Source of the DNA: CAZAKZ01 sp964485695
GTDB taxonomy: Bacteria; Planctomycetota; JAFGQW01
Reading direction: 5' to 3'
DNA length: 32,977 nucleotides
NCBI GenBank assembly: GCA_964485695.1
Contig: CAZAKZ010000058.1
Location: 1 to 32,977 of the forward strand
Within the stretch, counting starts at the first letter, position 1; each line of letters starts with the position of its first letter. The translations under genes were made by a program, and so were the position numbers. A model generated the notes under the pieces. That model made no database searches. It saw only the letters and a list, made by a program, of their open reading frames with translations, and was not told where the DNA came from. This document shows positions 23,221-31,269 of this stretch, piece by piece.

Positions 23221-25106
23221 TAGCTGCTCCTTGTCCAAGAGACGCGGTTCCACTCTTCGGTGTCGGAAAACTCCCGCAAGAAACCAGCGGCCCGGAGCCT
23301 CTCCCGCAAGGAGTTTCTGCTCTCGGTGCAAGCATCGAGAGATAGCGGCGTGCCTTGCTGGAGATTGCCGGGGATCGTATGGCAGTAGATGCCATATCGC
23401 GACTGCAGGAACTCGATGAACTGCTCAAAGGAAAGGTGCCCGTCGGGTCCACGGCTGTCGCTGGCGAGCAGAACGAGAAGCTCAAGGGCGTGGCTCTGTA
23501 GGGTCGGGTAGAACTGCCGCCCTTTTGGCCCAGCTCCAGACATCACACCGCGAGGATTCTGGTTTGTCGGCAATTCCCCGCCGCCCATCATACTGTGGAG
23601 CACTTCTCGGTAGCGACTGAAATCTCGTTGGGTAAGGCTATCCGCGATGTACTCGCGCACTAGCCGAAAGACCTGTTCTGGAGAAGCTTGCGAAGTGGGC
23701 GAAATGATATCCGTGAAGGCGACTTGCCAAGATTCCGGAAGAGAACCGTCACTTAACAACTCGTTGATCCAGGCTGTCACGTGTTCGACCAGAACGGACT
23801 GACGAACATCGGAATCCGCCGCCAAGATGCGGTCAGGCCAAAGGTCTCGCTTGTGGCACCGGAGGCTCTTTGACATGCGCTCGATTAGGAGCCCAAGCCA
23901 AATTCGGTTCAGCGTGGCGGCCTCCAACTCATCGTATAGCCCCCGCAGAGAGGTGAGCGATAGTCTGAGTGCATGCGAGCATTCCTTGGTGCCCATGTTG
24001 AAGAAGAGTCCAGGGCAAGGGCAGGTGCGCGCCACAAATTGGGCGTCCTCCTCCGTACCAGCGGCACCGTACTGGCCCTGAGCCCATTTCTCGTATCGTT
24101 CGGGACAACCCTCGGCGGCGTACGGTGGCACAAGGTCGTCCTGGAATCTCTTCCAGCAATCTGCGCACGTCTCTGGGAGCGTTCCGAGGCGTTCGATTTC
24201 GTTCAAGACGTAGAGAGAACGGCGGTAGTAGAGCCAGATGTGCAGAGTGAAGACGGTTTTGAGCAGTTCGAATTTACGATCGCGGGCCAAGTCTGTTTGC
24301 AGGAGGACGGCCCGAAGTGCGTTCTTCATGAGAATGACGCTACCGGGACACATGAATGCCAGAAAACCAATGGGTGATCGCTTGGAGGCCTGCCCCACGA
24401 CGTGTGTCCCCTGATGCCGGAGAGACTTGTCCGTGGATCTCCAGTGCGGCAGGCTGAATACATCCGACGGCCCGTCGGTCTCTCCAGAGAGGAGGCCTGC
24501 GAGGACAGGGTCGAGCATGGAGTCACTCTCGGTACTGTGGGTGGGTTCGAGTGTCCAAAGCGTATGGTTGCCTTCGGCGGCCGATGACACGTTAGTTCCC
24601 TCGCGGAGAAACCTATCTAAGAGGCCGGCCGCCATCTCATCGATGTTGCCGGGGGGGTGAAGTCTCTTCAGTTCAAGCTCTGAGGCGAGGGCGAGAAACA
24701 CGAAGGCCCCCCAGTACTTCTCGCGAATCAAACCGACGTTAGAGAAGCGGAGTCCTAGGTACGAGGGTAGTCGAAATCCTCCGAGTGGTTTGTCTGCACG
24801 AGTGGCGCGGTTCCAAGGCTCCGTCTCGATGAAATGGGATTTGGCAATCCACCCGATTAGCCTTTCTTTGGCGGCTGGATCATGGATGCTGATTAGGTGG
24901 TCCATGGAGTCGAGCTGCCGGGCGAGGTAGCGTTTTGCTTCAGAGTACTGTAGAACGGTGCCACGCCCCAGAGTCAGGTATCTGGCCTGGACCTTCTTGC
25001 CTTCTGTCAGCATGTAGCTGAGCAGAAGGCTCATCTCCCCGTCGAAATCGGTGACGGGCGTTGTGTCAAAGAGTTCTATCGCAGACGTTCGCTTGGTGAG
25101 CTTCAC
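23220..25106 (-). CDS. Unknown Cys-containing protein in DptG position
   Basis: A 628-aa protein that I do not recognise by motif. GTG25106 overlaps the upstream stop (GTGA), and its own stop overlaps the next start. Mostly helical, with two patches of possible metal ligands: CADCWKRF about residue 310, then CPERYEKW, TCPCPGLFF and ECSHALRL within the next 70 residues. This is a layout that could hold zinc or an iron-sulfur cluster. No nuclease or ATPase motif was found. Placement between a P-loop ATPase and the giant HerA-like protein mirrors DptG/SspG in DptF-G-H modules. The assignment is by position only. Confidence 0.6.
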   Translation of the reverse strand: MKLTKRTSAIELFDTTPVTDFDGEMSLLLSYMLTEGKKVQARYLTLGRGTVLQYSEAKRYLARQLDSMDHLISIHDPAAKERLIGWIAKSHFIETEPWNRATRADKPLGGFRLPSYLGLRFSNVGLIREKYWGAFVFLALASELELKRLHPPGNIDEMAAGLLDRFLREGTNVSSAAEGNHTLWTLEPTHSTESDSMLDPVLAGLLSGETDGPSDVFSLPHWRSTDKSLRHQGTHVVGQASKRSPIGFLAFMCPGSVILMKNALRAVLLQTDLARDRKFELLKTVFTLHIWLYYRRSLYVLNEIERLGTLPETCADCWKRFQDDLVPPYAAEGCPERYEKWAQGQYGAAGTEEDAQFVARTCPCPGLFFNMGTKECSHALRLSLTSLRGLYDELEAATLNRIWLGLLIERMSKSLRCHKRDLWPDRILAADSDVRQSVLVEHVTAWINELLSDGSLPESWQVAFTDIISPTSQASPEQVFRLVREYIADSLTQRDFSRYREVLHSMMGGGELPTNQNPRGVMSGAGPKGRQFYPTLQSHALELLVLLASDSRGPDGHLSFEQFIEFLQSRYGIYCHTIPGNLQQGTPLSLDACTESRNSLRERLRAAGFLREFSDTEEWNRVSWTRSS

Positions 25107-27202
25107 TCCTCAACACCTCCCGGTCGAATGCTCCCAGCGAGTGGCAGTACAGACACTGATTCGTTAGTTTGACGTGCGAGGAGCGTCGCCGCTCCGTCCG
25201 AAAAGAGTACGAGCTCTCCGCCAACGCGCCGCTGGGGGAGCGAGTTGATCTGGTCGAAGAAGCTGCCAAGTCGCGCGAGGTAGTCCTTCTGGCTGCGGGT
25301 AACAGGGAGGAAACCGCTATGGGCGCGCATCAACATTTCGAAGAGCATCAGTGAAATGGATAGCCTGGCAAGCTCACCCCCTGTTCCTTCTACCGACATG
25401 GAGATCTCGCGAGGACGAAACTCGATTATCCGTGCCGCGTTGCGCGAAGGAGGAGTGCCAACGCGGATCCGCTCTCGGCGTATCAGGCGCCCCCAACCCG
25501 CCACGGCCGCGCCGGGGGTATACCGTGGGGGGACGATCAGGCCTTGGTCTCCAGCCTCAGGAACCCCGATGGCACAGTTGATGGCGGAGACTAGACGAGA
25601 TGGGAACTCGTCAGGAACTCCCTCGTCTAGGATGATGTTGAATTCTGTTGCATGCGAGAACGGGAGAGCGATGTCGACCTGTGCCGCGTCGCCAGCACCC
25701 AGAAAGTGGGCACGTCGCTTCAGCATTCGCAGTAGGAGTGCCGAGTCGGTAACCGCGCTGTCAACGGCGAAAGGAGATGGATACGAGCCATCATCGACCG
25801 CGACCTCTTCGTACGCTGCGTCACGAAGATGATTGAGGAATGCGAGCTCGGGGGATTCCGGACTGACACCGAGTGCATCCCAACGCAGTTCTGCCGCGGC
25901 CCCGAGCAGCAGATCGTCGGCGGCGGGGGAAAGGGAGAGAGAAGGGTCCAGCTCACGTAAGGCTTCGGCTATTTCCGTTCCAGATGGGAAGAGCGTTGCG
26001 CCGAAAATGTGCGCGTAGAAGGGGGGGCACCCATTGCGGCGAAGCGGAGTGGCGCAAGTCTGCGCGCAGGATGATGCGCCGGAGAGAACGGTTCCGAGCA
26101 ATAGCGTCACGGCATGACGGGCCGTGAAGTGAAGGCGGTCATCAAGGTCGATGCACTTCAGAAGCTGTACAAGGTGGCGAGACGCATCTGGTTTTCGCAA
26201 GTGCTCGATGTTCCATGCGACCATGCACTTTCCCGCAGCCGGGCAAGATTCGCACGTGGCCCATAGCGGGTCGGAGAGCAGTCTCTCTATCATTTGCCCG
26301 AAGAGGGATGTCTCCTCGGTGCCGGAAAATAGACTGCGGTCATTGAGGTCGAGAAACACGTAGTTGGAGTCTTCGCATGGGGTGAGGTCGACAAAAGCAC
26401 CGACTGCGGACTCGTAGAGCCAGGCGTGGGAGTCGCGGTGACGGTGGAGAAAACCAAGTATCGTCCCCTTGTTGACGGCCACAACCGTGGCGAGACCTTC
26501 CGGAAACGTTCCGTCGCGATACGGTGCAAGGGCGTGCGAGAGGAGTTCATCGTTCGAGGTGTCTTCGGTCTCCTCTGAGCCATCGAGGATGAAGCAATAG
26601 CGGCAGCCATCGTGCGAAAACTCGTAAACGTTGTTCCCCGGCTCAACAGTCTCGCCGAGTTCTTCAATGATCCCTTCAATGAACGCGGTTTTCCCATCGC
26701 CAGCGTTGCCTGAGAGAATCGCGAGGTAGCCGCCTCCGGCCACCAACTTGGGCTTGAGGTGCAAGTCGAGCCCCGTATCGACATAGAACCCGGGCACGCG
26801 GCCACGTGTGAAACGGCCACCAGGAAGGAACGACCGGAAATGAGAAATGACGTCGTTCGATGGAGGCGGGTACTCGGTCATGCCGATATCGGCGGCAACT
26901 GCTTCTGTAGATTTCACGGACAGGTGCTCCTCCCAGAGCTCTACACACCAGCGACTCATCTTCTTTCGGGAATAGTCCAGCCCTCGATCGAGTGCCCTGT
27001 ACATCTGCAATTGGGCTTCAAGACTCCGTGTCGTCCGCCCAAGTTCGGTCCCGAGCTGCTGGATGTCTGAATTCCCTTCGTGGATGAGTTTTCCTCCGGG
27101 AGTGAGGTACAAGTCAAGAACGCGTTTTAGTTCTGCGCGTGTCCAAGCCGAACCGGACTTTGATGTCGTGTCGTGCGCGTGCCTGTCTCTCTGATCAACC
27201 AT
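25103..27202 (-). CDS. P-loop ATPase with N-terminal DNA-recognition domain (DptF-like)
   Basis: A 699-aa protein. Residues about 18-92 (SAWTRAELKRVLDLYL, then IQQLGTELGRTTRSLEAQLQ, then VELWEEH) match the small helical domain often found at the N-terminus of HNH-type restriction endonucleases, where 'GRTP.AV..KL.NF..LD' precedes 'WEEF'. It is probably a DNA-binding element. Walker A follows in LSGNAGDGKTAFIEG (Lys171). Cys patches CESCPAAGKC and CAQTCATPLRRNGCPPF may bind a metal or cluster. The start ATG27202 shares one base with the methyltransferase stop (TAATG). Order and P-loop type suggest the DptF/SspF role in a restriction complex, by architecture and not by sequence search. Confidence 0.7.
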   Translation of the reverse strand: MVDQRDRHAHDTTSKSGSAWTRAELKRVLDLYLTPGGKLIHEGNSDIQQLGTELGRTTRSLEAQLQMYRALDRGLDYSRKKMSRWCVELWEEHLSVKSTEAVAADIGMTEYPPPSNDVISHFRSFLPGGRFTRGRVPGFYVDTGLDLHLKPKLVAGGGYLAILSGNAGDGKTAFIEGIIEELGETVEPGNNVYEFSHDGCRYCFILDGSEETEDTSNDELLSHALAPYRDGTFPEGLATVVAVNKGTILGFLHRHRDSHAWLYESAVGAFVDLTPCEDSNYVFLDLNDRSLFSGTEETSLFGQMIERLLSDPLWATCESCPAAGKCMVAWNIEHLRKPDASRHLVQLLKCIDLDDRLHFTARHAVTLLLGTVLSGASSCAQTCATPLRRNGCPPFYAHIFGATLFPSGTEIAEALRELDPSLSLSPAADDLLLGAAAELRWDALGVSPESPELAFLNHLRDAAYEEVAVDDGSYPSPFAVDSAVTDSALLLRMLKRRAHFLGAGDAAQVDIALPFSHATEFNIILDEGVPDEFPSRLVSAINCAIGVPEAGDQGLIVPPRYTPGAAVAGWGRLIRRERIRVGTPPSRNAARIIEFRPREISMSVEGTGGELARLSISLMLFEMLMRAHSGFLPVTRSQKDYLARLGSFFDQINSLPQRRVGGELVLFSDGAATLLARQTNESVSVLPLAGSIRPGGVEE

Positions 27203-28794
27203 TACCGCTCTGCCTCCAATGCCCGCAGCAGGCGGACGAGTCCTTTTCCTATAGCGCGGGCGAGAAGTGGGGGTACTGCATTACCCACCTGGGTGTACTG
27301 CGGGACCTCGTACGCTCGCATCTTGCCGCCGGTTGTGATCTTGCCCACAAACTCAAAATCGTCAGGGAAGGACTGGAAACGAGCCATCTCGCGAACTGTC
27401 AGTGTCCGATCTTCGGCATAGTGGACAAGGTCGTCCGGAATGGTGAGCTGAGCTGGTGCAGGACTCTTTCGTTTGAGGGCTTTCTGTGATTGTTTTTTGG
27501 ACGCGAGAGCGCAGAGAAGGTCATCTAGCTCTGCCATCGTGCGCGCACGTCGATACTTGTCCTCTTCGAAGAAATACAACAGATGTTTCATCAGGTAGTC
27601 TTTTAGGGGGATCGGAAGGTCGTGTAAGTGCTTGCTCTCCCAGGGCGTAGTGCCGCGTTTTGCGAGGAGGCGGAGGACTCGGAATCGGGCCCGCACGCGT
27701 GGACAATGGAGCCTGAATTCGTGATTCGCAAGTGTGGAGAGATGAGAGGCGGTGCGCGCCCGAGTTCCTGGTACTGGTAGCAAATTCTTGAGTGCTTTCG
27801 CGTAGTCGCATCTACGGGTGCCTTGTCGTCGTCCGTTCTGTCTGGGCAAGTCGTCGATCACGTCGACCGTACTTCGTGCGATTCCCTCGCGTCGAAGCAG
27901 TAACTTAGGCCAGAGATCAGGCTGCGCGGACGCATCGACCCAACGATAGCTATTGGCGTCTAGCTGAGGCGAGGACTCAGTGCTGAGTTTTAGGTGACGG
28001 TGTGCGCGGGCGAGTTGCGCAACGACGGGACCCCACGAGGACTTGGTGGGGACGTCCTCTTCGCAGTGCCTAGCCACGTCGTGTCTGAGGGAGATCATTA
28101 CGAAGCGAGGCCTGCTCTGGGGGATGCCGTAATCCAATGCGGACGAGTGAGTGCAAATGGGAACGAAGCCAGCTGCGTAGAAATCCTTGGCGATGTCAAT
28201 CCAGGCGTGGGAGAGCACTCCGTCACCATTTCGAAACGGATGGAGGATGCCTGAAACGTTCTCAAGAACAACGATCTTGGGCTGCAGCAACTTGGCGCAC
28301 TCGACGAGCCGGAACGGGAGTTGGTTCCTCGGATTGTCTGCTTCTCGTCGACCAGCGCAGCTGAAACTTTGACATGGTGGCCCTCCAGCGAGGACGTCGA
28401 GGTCGAGGGCGTCAGGGTCGAGCGATCCGTCGCGCTTCGCTGCGTCAAGACCAGCCAAGAGCTGTTCCACCCCGCCAACGAACATGGCCCCGCGCATGTT
28501 CTCAAGACGGTCACGAAAGCCAGGTGAAAGGGCATCTTGCAGATACTCGCGAGGGTCATCTTCCCACTTGCTTGGATCGCTCTCACGGTGTTTGTGTTCA
28601 CAGATGCGTACAAAGCCCTTTTCACTCTGCTCGGGCGGACTATCGTACAGGTTGTGGACGTACGTTCGTGCAGCCATTGGTGATAGTTCGTTGGCAAAAA
28701 CGCGGTGGAAACCGACCGACTCAAGGCCAAGAGAGAGTCCACCGCAACCGGCAAACAACTCGGCATATTTGAGTTCACGTCTTGCCTTGCACAA
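27202..28794 (-). CDS. DNA (cytosine-5) methyltransferase
   Basis: Transfers a methyl group from SAM to C5 of cytosine in a specific DNA site. Motifs in order over 530 aa: I AELFAGCGGLSLGLE (11-25), IV GGPPCQSFSCAGRR with catalytic Cys141, VI VVLENVSGI (ENV 179-181), VIII IPQSRPRFVMIS (226-234), a target-recognition region, and X YTQVGNAVPPLLARAIGKGL near the end. A full-length single-chain enzyme with no visible truncation. The start is TTG28794, supported by a strong GGGGAGG Shine-Dalgarno 6 nt upstream. First gene of the overlapping four-gene set with the DptFGH-like proteins. The recognition site cannot be read from sequence. No Vsr-type gene is present; the glycosylase downstream may serve instead. 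Confidence 0.93.
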   Translation of the reverse strand: MCKARRELKYAELFAGCGGLSLGLESVGFHRVFANELSPMAARTYVHNLYDSPPEQSEKGFVRICEHKHRESDPSKWEDDPREYLQDALSPGFRDRLENMRGAMFVGGVEQLLAGLDAAKRDGSLDPDALDLDVLAGGPPCQSFSCAGRREADNPRNQLPFRLVECAKLLQPKIVVLENVSGILHPFRNGDGVLSHAWIDIAKDFYAAGFVPICTHSSALDYGIPQSRPRFVMISLRHDVARHCEEDVPTKSSWGPVVAQLARAHRHLKLSTESSPQLDANSYRWVDASAQPDLWPKLLLRREGIARSTVDVIDDLPRQNGRRQGTRRCDYAKALKNLLPVPGTRARTASHLSTLANHEFRLHCPRVRARFRVLRLLAKRGTTPWESKHLHDLPIPLKDYLMKHLLYFFEEDKYRRARTMAELDDLLCALASKKQSQKALKRKSPAPAQLTIPDDLVHYAEDRTLTVREMARFQSFPDDFEFVGKITTGGKMRAYEVPQYTQVGNAVPPLLARAIGKGLVRLLRALEAER

Positions 28795-28800
28795 AGTCCA

Positions 28801-28807
28801 CCTCCCC
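28801..28807 (-). promoter_or_regulatory. Shine-Dalgarno deciding the TTG start of the methyltransferase
   Basis: On the minus strand GGGGAGG lies 6 nt before TTG28794. It sets this non-ATG start as the likely one and marks the beginning of the overlapping operon. Confidence 0.7.
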
Positions 28808-29414
28808 GAACCATGGCTTCAGTTAAGCGTGTCGTTCCGAACCCGCCCGGGCCCGAGGAACGCCAGTGTGCGCCGCGAGGGTGCAATCTGATTGCCAGCC
28901 GGTCACACGCACTGTCTGGGACATCATCACCAAAGTAGATTCTTCTACCACGTTAGTCTTGTATTTCCAAGGAGATAGCGCAGTGAGAAGCGTGTTGTTA
29001 ATAACTTCGCGTTGACCGGCCACAGACGTCTTGCTAGGTTCGAGGCTGGTCTATTAGCGGGGTATGGAGTCGCACGTTTCCGTTTGAAATTGTTTAGCAC
29101 CAAGGGGTTGTGCTTTTGAATCATAGTCAAAACAGTTGTTTCCGGTGCAGCGAACACGCTGCATTCACCTTGAGTCAGCATCATACACAATACGCCTTCC
29201 TGTAAGTACGGCCCGGTGGCCGTCGCGCTGCCGGGCATGTGGATGCCAGGGCCGAATCCGTCACGGCCCACTGATGCGAGACTGCGATAGGTGAATTTCC
29301 CTGCCGGGACTCACTGATACGGTGCAATTCTGCTCGCGCCCGAACACGGTGCGCGATGGGCACCCCGCTGATGAACCCGAAGATTTTGCGGCGTTCAGAG
29401 AAGTGAGGTGTACC
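28808..29414. other. Divergent gene-free region
   Basis: About 600 bp between the minus-strand operon and the plus-strand phage-like genes, more A/T-rich than its flanks. It must contain both divergent promoters; I could not fix -35/-10 boxes. A small hairpin GTAGA-TTCT-TCTAC lies near 28935-28948. A single TTGACCGGC at 29012-29020 matches the array found after the plus-strand gene. Small open frames here look random. If the GTG at 29322 is used, the region ends there. Confidence 0.5.
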
Positions 29415-30482
29415 GTGTTAGACATCGCCTACCCGATTGATTGGTCTTCCGACTATCCCGATAACTGCACCCTTCCAAAACTACGTAGTATGCTGAAAAA
29501 GCAGGCCGCGCTATGGCGCGGTTGGGACGAGTTCCCCTGGTACCTGACGAGGACGCTCCATCGGCACATGGACCGACCGCCGGCAGACTGGGATCATCTG
29601 CATACGTTCTTCTGGATGCAGGGCCATGCGGCTCACGTTCTGCTCAAGGAGAAGTTCGAGAACCGGAATGCCGTTCTGAGGCTACTTCTTGAGCACCGGG
29701 TGCAGTTCGTGGGGATCTTCCGGCACATTGTACTGGATCAGATTCATTGGTGCCTGTTGTTCAACAAGCGAGACCGACTGCCTGACTGTGCGTTGTGGGG
29801 TGCAGATACGCCGGAGGCAGCGAGAACGCTCGAGGAAAAGCGCGAGCTGTTCCGAGGGGGGATCGAACTGGCGGTGGCGGAGTACGTCCGGTTGCTTGAC
29901 TTTGCCAGCGAAGTCGGGGATGCCGATGAATGGATGGCAGGACACCCGTTGCGTGTATGGTTCCGGGGTGCTCATCTGCCGGAGTCGGTGGAAGTCCCCG
30001 TGCGGTTGAGCGAGGAAAACGGACGGGAATTCCTGCGACCGGTGGCGAAGACGTCGGCTCGCTTCCTTGGCAGGCGGGTGCCGATTCCGAGGATCGAGGT
30101 CGAACCGGGCGGGCTGGTTGACGATGACGCTCAGATCGACGTTGCCACGGTGCGGACCACGACGGATGAAGAGACCTCGCGAAAAATCGCATTCCGCGTG
30201 TTTGACCTGGCGACACAAATCGATGAGGGGGCGCGGACAAAGCCGCCGGCGCACTCGACGGTGTTGCGGCTCTATTGCTGCGAAGAGCTTTCGGTGAACC
30301 AGATTGCGAAGAAGTGCGGATGCTCGCACGCGACAGTGATGAACAGAAAAGGTGATCTTGAGGAGAAACTCGGGATGTCGCTCGAAGCGTTCCGGCGTCA
30401 CGCGGCCATGCTGAAGGTGGCCGCGGAGACTGCTGAGTACGCAAAGGCGAAGAAGATCCAGCGGAGGAATCTATTGAACTGA
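29415..30482 (+). CDS. Unknown protein with C-terminal sigma-region-4-like HTH
   Basis: A 355-aa protein from GTG29415 (LDIAYPIDWSSDYPDN...), which has GAGGTG at suitable spacing; an in-frame GTG at 29322 would add 31 residues. The N-terminal two thirds are helical with many Trp/His (WDEFPWYLTRTLHRHMD, FVGIFRHIVLDQIHWCLLF) and unrecognised. Near the end, STVLRLYCCEELSVNQIAKK followed by CGCSHATVMNRKGDLEEKLG is a helix-turn-helix like sigma-70 region 4 or LuxR/RepA-type HTHs. The gene is bracketed by TTGACC motifs (29012 and 30506 on) and followed by a strong terminator, so it may control its own transcription or start replication of the element. Both roles are inferences. Confidence 0.65.
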   Translation: MLDIAYPIDWSSDYPDNCTLPKLRSMLKKQAALWRGWDEFPWYLTRTLHRHMDRPPADWDHLHTFFWMQGHAAHVLLKEKFENRNAVLRLLLEHRVQFVGIFRHIVLDQIHWCLLFNKRDRLPDCALWGADTPEAARTLEEKRELFRGGIELAVAEYVRLLDFASEVGDADEWMAGHPLRVWFRGAHLPESVEVPVRLSEENGREFLRPVAKTSARFLGRRVPIPRIEVEPGGLVDDDAQIDVATVRTTTDEETSRKIAFRVFDLATQIDEGARTKPPAHSTVLRLYCCEELSVNQIAKKCGCSHATVMNRKGDLEEKLGMSLEAFRRHAAMLKVAAETAEYAKAKKIQRRNLLN

Positions 30483-30505
30483 GGGAGGAATGGTGGGAGG
30501 TCAAG

Positions 30506-30592
30506 TTGACCGGCAATTGACCAGTCACTGACCGGCACTTTGTGCTGACATTATTGGGTGAATCGCGGGTTGACCGCGATGCGAAGTTGACC
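30506..30592. repeat. Array of TTGACC iterons
   Basis: (T/C)TGACC motifs start at 30506, 30517 and 30528 (exact 11-bp steps), a CTGACa at 30545, then 30570 and 30587 (17-bp step). The last overlaps the terminator stem. Extended forms are TTGACCGGC and TTGACCGCG. Same-strand, helically phased sites suggest binding of a protein, perhaps the HTH protein just upstream. Confidence 0.7.
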
Positions 30593-30623
30593 GCGCTCTG
30601 AGTTATTAGAGCGCGGTTTTTTT
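30590..30623 (+). terminator. Rho-independent terminator
   Basis: A perfect 10-bp GC-rich stem, ACCGCGCTCT (30590-30599) with AGAGCGCGGT (30608-30617), 8-nt loop, then a run of T to 30623. It ends the transcript of the HTH protein and separates it from the next operon. Confidence 0.9.
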
Positions 30624-30709
30624 GTGGCTGCGAACGGAGAAGAGCACGCGACACGGCGAACGGCGTGAACAGGAAAGCGACGAGATTAGGAGAACGGACG
30701 AGGTGAAAC

Positions 30710-31030
30710 ATGAGTGACCTAAACGGGGAATTGCTGGCGGCGGTGGTGGCTGCGTCCGAGGACCGGAAGCGCGACGCGCTGAAGGTGCTGCGGGGTGAGC
30801 TGGTCGCAGCCGACGCGGCAGCGCGGCCGATGAAAGGCCCCCTGCTCCTGGGGATGGGTGCGGCGGCGGCCCTGCTCGGGGTATCGCGGCCGACGCTCTG
30901 GCGAATGATCCAGGCGGGCCGACTGGAGAAGGTGGAGATCCTCCCGGGTAGCCACCGGATCCGGCGGGTGGATCTCGAGGGGATCGTGATGCCGGGCAGA
31001 CGGAAGAAGAGAACAGAGGTGGTGGCATGA
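30710..31030 (+). CDS. Excisionase-family HTH DNA-binding protein
   Basis: A 106-aa protein. Residues about 44-95 form a winged-HTH of the MerR/excisionase type: LLLGMGAAAALLGVSRPTLW, then RMIQAGRLEKVEILPGSHRI and RRVDLEGIVM. The N-terminal 40 residues are an Ala/Arg/Glu-rich helix. Such proteins bend DNA in phage excision or act as small repressors. ATG30710 has GAGGTG upstream. The stop overlaps the next start (ATGA), so it is the first gene of a plus-strand operon with phage-type recombination genes. Confidence 0.75.
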   Translation: MSDLNGELLAAVVAASEDRKRDALKVLRGELVAADAAARPMKGPLLLGMGAAAALLGVSRPTLWRMIQAGRLEKVEILPGSHRIRRVDLEGIVMPGRRKKRTEVVA

Positions 31031-31269
31031 GTGACAAGTACGGCGACAGGAATTTCGACCTGGTACCGCGCGGGCCGTTCAAGGGGCGGCCATGGGTGGA
31101 GGTGCCGGCGCTGACGCTGCACAGCATATTGAACGGCGTCGACTTTGGCCTGATCGAAATCGACGAAAGACGCGTCGTCGCGATTCGCGCAGGCCTTCGC
31201 GCAAAAGACCACCCTTCGCGTGAAGCTACGGGTGGCAAGCCAATTGGCGAGGAGGGAGCGGCGAGATGA
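31027..31269 (+). CDS. Unknown 80-aa protein with repeat-derived tail
   Basis: A short protein: N-terminal MSDKYGDRNFDLVPRGPFKG, then WVEVPALTLHSILNGVDFGL. It overlaps the preceding stop and the following start by 4 nt each. The last ~20 residues (DHPSREATGGKPIGEEGAAR) are encoded by a hairpin element and look like an overwritten C-terminus. Not recognised. Confidence 0.55.
   Translation: MSDKYGDRNFDLVPRGPFKGRPWVEVPALTLHSILNGVDFGLIEIDERRVVAIRAGLRAKDHPSREATGGKPIGEEGAAR
31209..31235. repeat. Hairpin element within overlapping coding ends
   Basis: CCACCC...GGGTGG arms enclose a smaller palindrome CTTCGCGTGAAG. It lies across the 3' end of the 80-aa gene, just before the ATPase start, and belongs in style to the GC-rich dispersed palindromes of the window. 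Confidence 0.55.

Noticed and set aside
17486..28794. Classification as Dnd, BREX or DISARM
   Set aside because: No DndA-E/SspABCD, PglZ, BrxC/BrxL, DrmA or DrmB features were seen; only the restriction-side architecture resembles DptFGH.
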